Source: UBA6921 sp964532385
GTDB lineage: Bacteria; Pseudomonadota; Gammaproteobacteria; SG8-11
Direction: 5' to 3'
DNA length: 13,716 nt
Assembly: GCA_964532385.1 (NCBI GenBank)
Contig: CAZHHW010000090.1
Location: 1-13,716, forward strand
Part shown: positions 13,544 through 13,716 of the stretch, piece by piece
Position numbering within the stretch: the stretch's first letter is position 1
How the letters are laid out: the number at the start of each line of letters is the position of its first letter
Notes under the pieces: generated by a model
What the model was told of the DNA's origin: nothing
What the model saw: only the letters and a program-made list of their open reading frames with translations
The model's database searches: none
Made by a program: the position numbers and the translations under genes

Positions 13544-13605
13544 CTACGTGTTCGAGAGCGACGCGTGCTGCTTCGCAGCACACGCGCCTCAACACAACGT
13601 TAGGC
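13538..13605 (+). repeat. attC site of cassette 6
   Basis: R'' ATATAAC (13538-13544), R' GTTAGGC (13599-13605), central hairpin TGCTGC-TTC-GCAGCA (13566-13580). R'' is complementary to the cassette's start GTTATAT, extended to 13 bases (13532-13544 against 12969-12981). Compared with attC2 and attC5 the inner arms are slightly damaged: GTGTT replaces GCGTT, and the right arm is a base short (AACACAACG). Confidence 0.94.
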
Positions 13606-13649
13606 CTCGTTACTTGATGCCATAAGGCACACAGGCGTAACATTCGTCC

Positions 13650-13716
13650 ATGAAGCCAGCGAACTGGAGCACCGAGAAAAATATCCGCCTCAAAGCAGAG
13701 CGCGGCGTATCTTTTG
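13650..13716 (+). CDS. Cassette 7: start of a probable BrnT-type toxin (cut by window end)
   Basis: Only 22 codons are visible: MKPANWSTEKNIRLKAERGV followed by SF. The W-x-x-EKN-x-x-LKxERGVSF start is typical of BrnT/DUF4258-like RNase toxins (general form W-D-x-x-K-x-x-N-L-x-K-H-G-V-S-F) and of their relatives in integron cassettes. If correct, an antitoxin gene should follow in the same cassette. The start is 51 bases into the cassette; AGGCG lies about 13 bases upstream and is a poor ribosome site. With so few residues the family call is tentative. Confidence 0.5.
   Translation, partial: MKPANWSTEKNIRLKAERGVSF

Larger units (their letters stand above)
10082..13716 (+). mobile_element. 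Integron gene-cassette array without visible integrase (six complete cassettes and one partial)
   Basis: Repeated GTTRRRY-like core sites mark junctions at G10082, G10983, G11566, G11979, G12512, G12969 and G13599. This gives cassettes 1 (10083-10983), 2 (10984-11566), 3 (11567-11979), 4 (11980-12512), 5 (12513-12969), 6 (12970-13599) and 7 (13600 to beyond the window). All genes read rightwards with an attC at the 3' end, as in integrons. The leftmost core site, GTTATGC at 10082-10088, has no attC or recognisable attI to its left, and no tyrosine-recombinase gene lies in the window. So the array here is a CALIN-type cluster or is detached from its integrase. GC content is lower and codon use more mixed than in the cys and ybaL genes. 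Confidence 0.93.

Noticed and set aside
10918..13605. CRISPR array, because of regularly recurring near-identical repeats
   Set aside because: The repeats are 63-87 bp, lie hundreds of bases apart with genes between them, and have attC core sites and internal hairpins.

Overview
The window looks like part of a beta- or gammaproteobacterial chromosome, probably a draft assembly because a run of exactly 100 N sits at 5358-5457. The evidence is an assimilatory sulfite-reduction cluster of beta/gammaproteobacterial type (cysI - DUF934 gene - cysH, with cysB and a trifunctional cysG), a YbaL-type antiporter, and many small palindromic intergenic repeats. No 16S gene or tRNA is present, so genus cannot be told.

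Left part (1-5357): five minus-strand genes form a tight operon, read from about 4346 down to 41. They are a small protein with two half-domains resembling the ferredoxin-like half of sulfite reductases, a TauE/SafE-type permease, single-chain siroheme sulfite reductase (cysI), a DUF934 protein and an Fe-S APS reductase (cysH). The CysB-type LysR regulator is transcribed divergently and its 3' end is lost in the gap. Downstream on the plus strand is cysG, which makes the siroheme that CysI needs. APS reduction, sulfite reduction, cofactor supply, a possible sulfite exporter and the regulator therefore sit together.

Middle (5458-9607): cysG and a ybaL-like K+/H+ antiporter gene are separated by repeat-rich intergenic DNA. 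Family A is a CCTTCCCCC-TGCAA-GGGGGAAGG hairpin followed by a GGGATGGGGGTG tail, often as inverted pairs. Family B is a cloverleaf-like element with two hairpins inside an outer stem. One copy of family A supplies the last codons and the stop of cysH.

Right part (10082-13716): an integron gene-cassette array with six complete cassettes and a seventh cut by the window end. All genes are on the plus strand, each followed by an attC site, and base composition is visibly lower in GC than in the housekeeping part. No integron integrase is visible, so within this window it is a cluster of attC sites lacking an integrase. The cassettes encode a protein with a HEPN-like RxxxxH motif, two small membrane-anchored proteins, a small all-beta-looking protein, a Cys-rich conserved cassette protein, an exported protein, and the start of what looks like a BrnT-type toxin. 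The boundaries are unusually clear: the first 10-13 bases of each cassette are complementary to the bases ending at the R'' box of its own attC. Left of the array are an uncharacterised 126-residue gene and a cluster of GTAC palindromes that I cannot explain.
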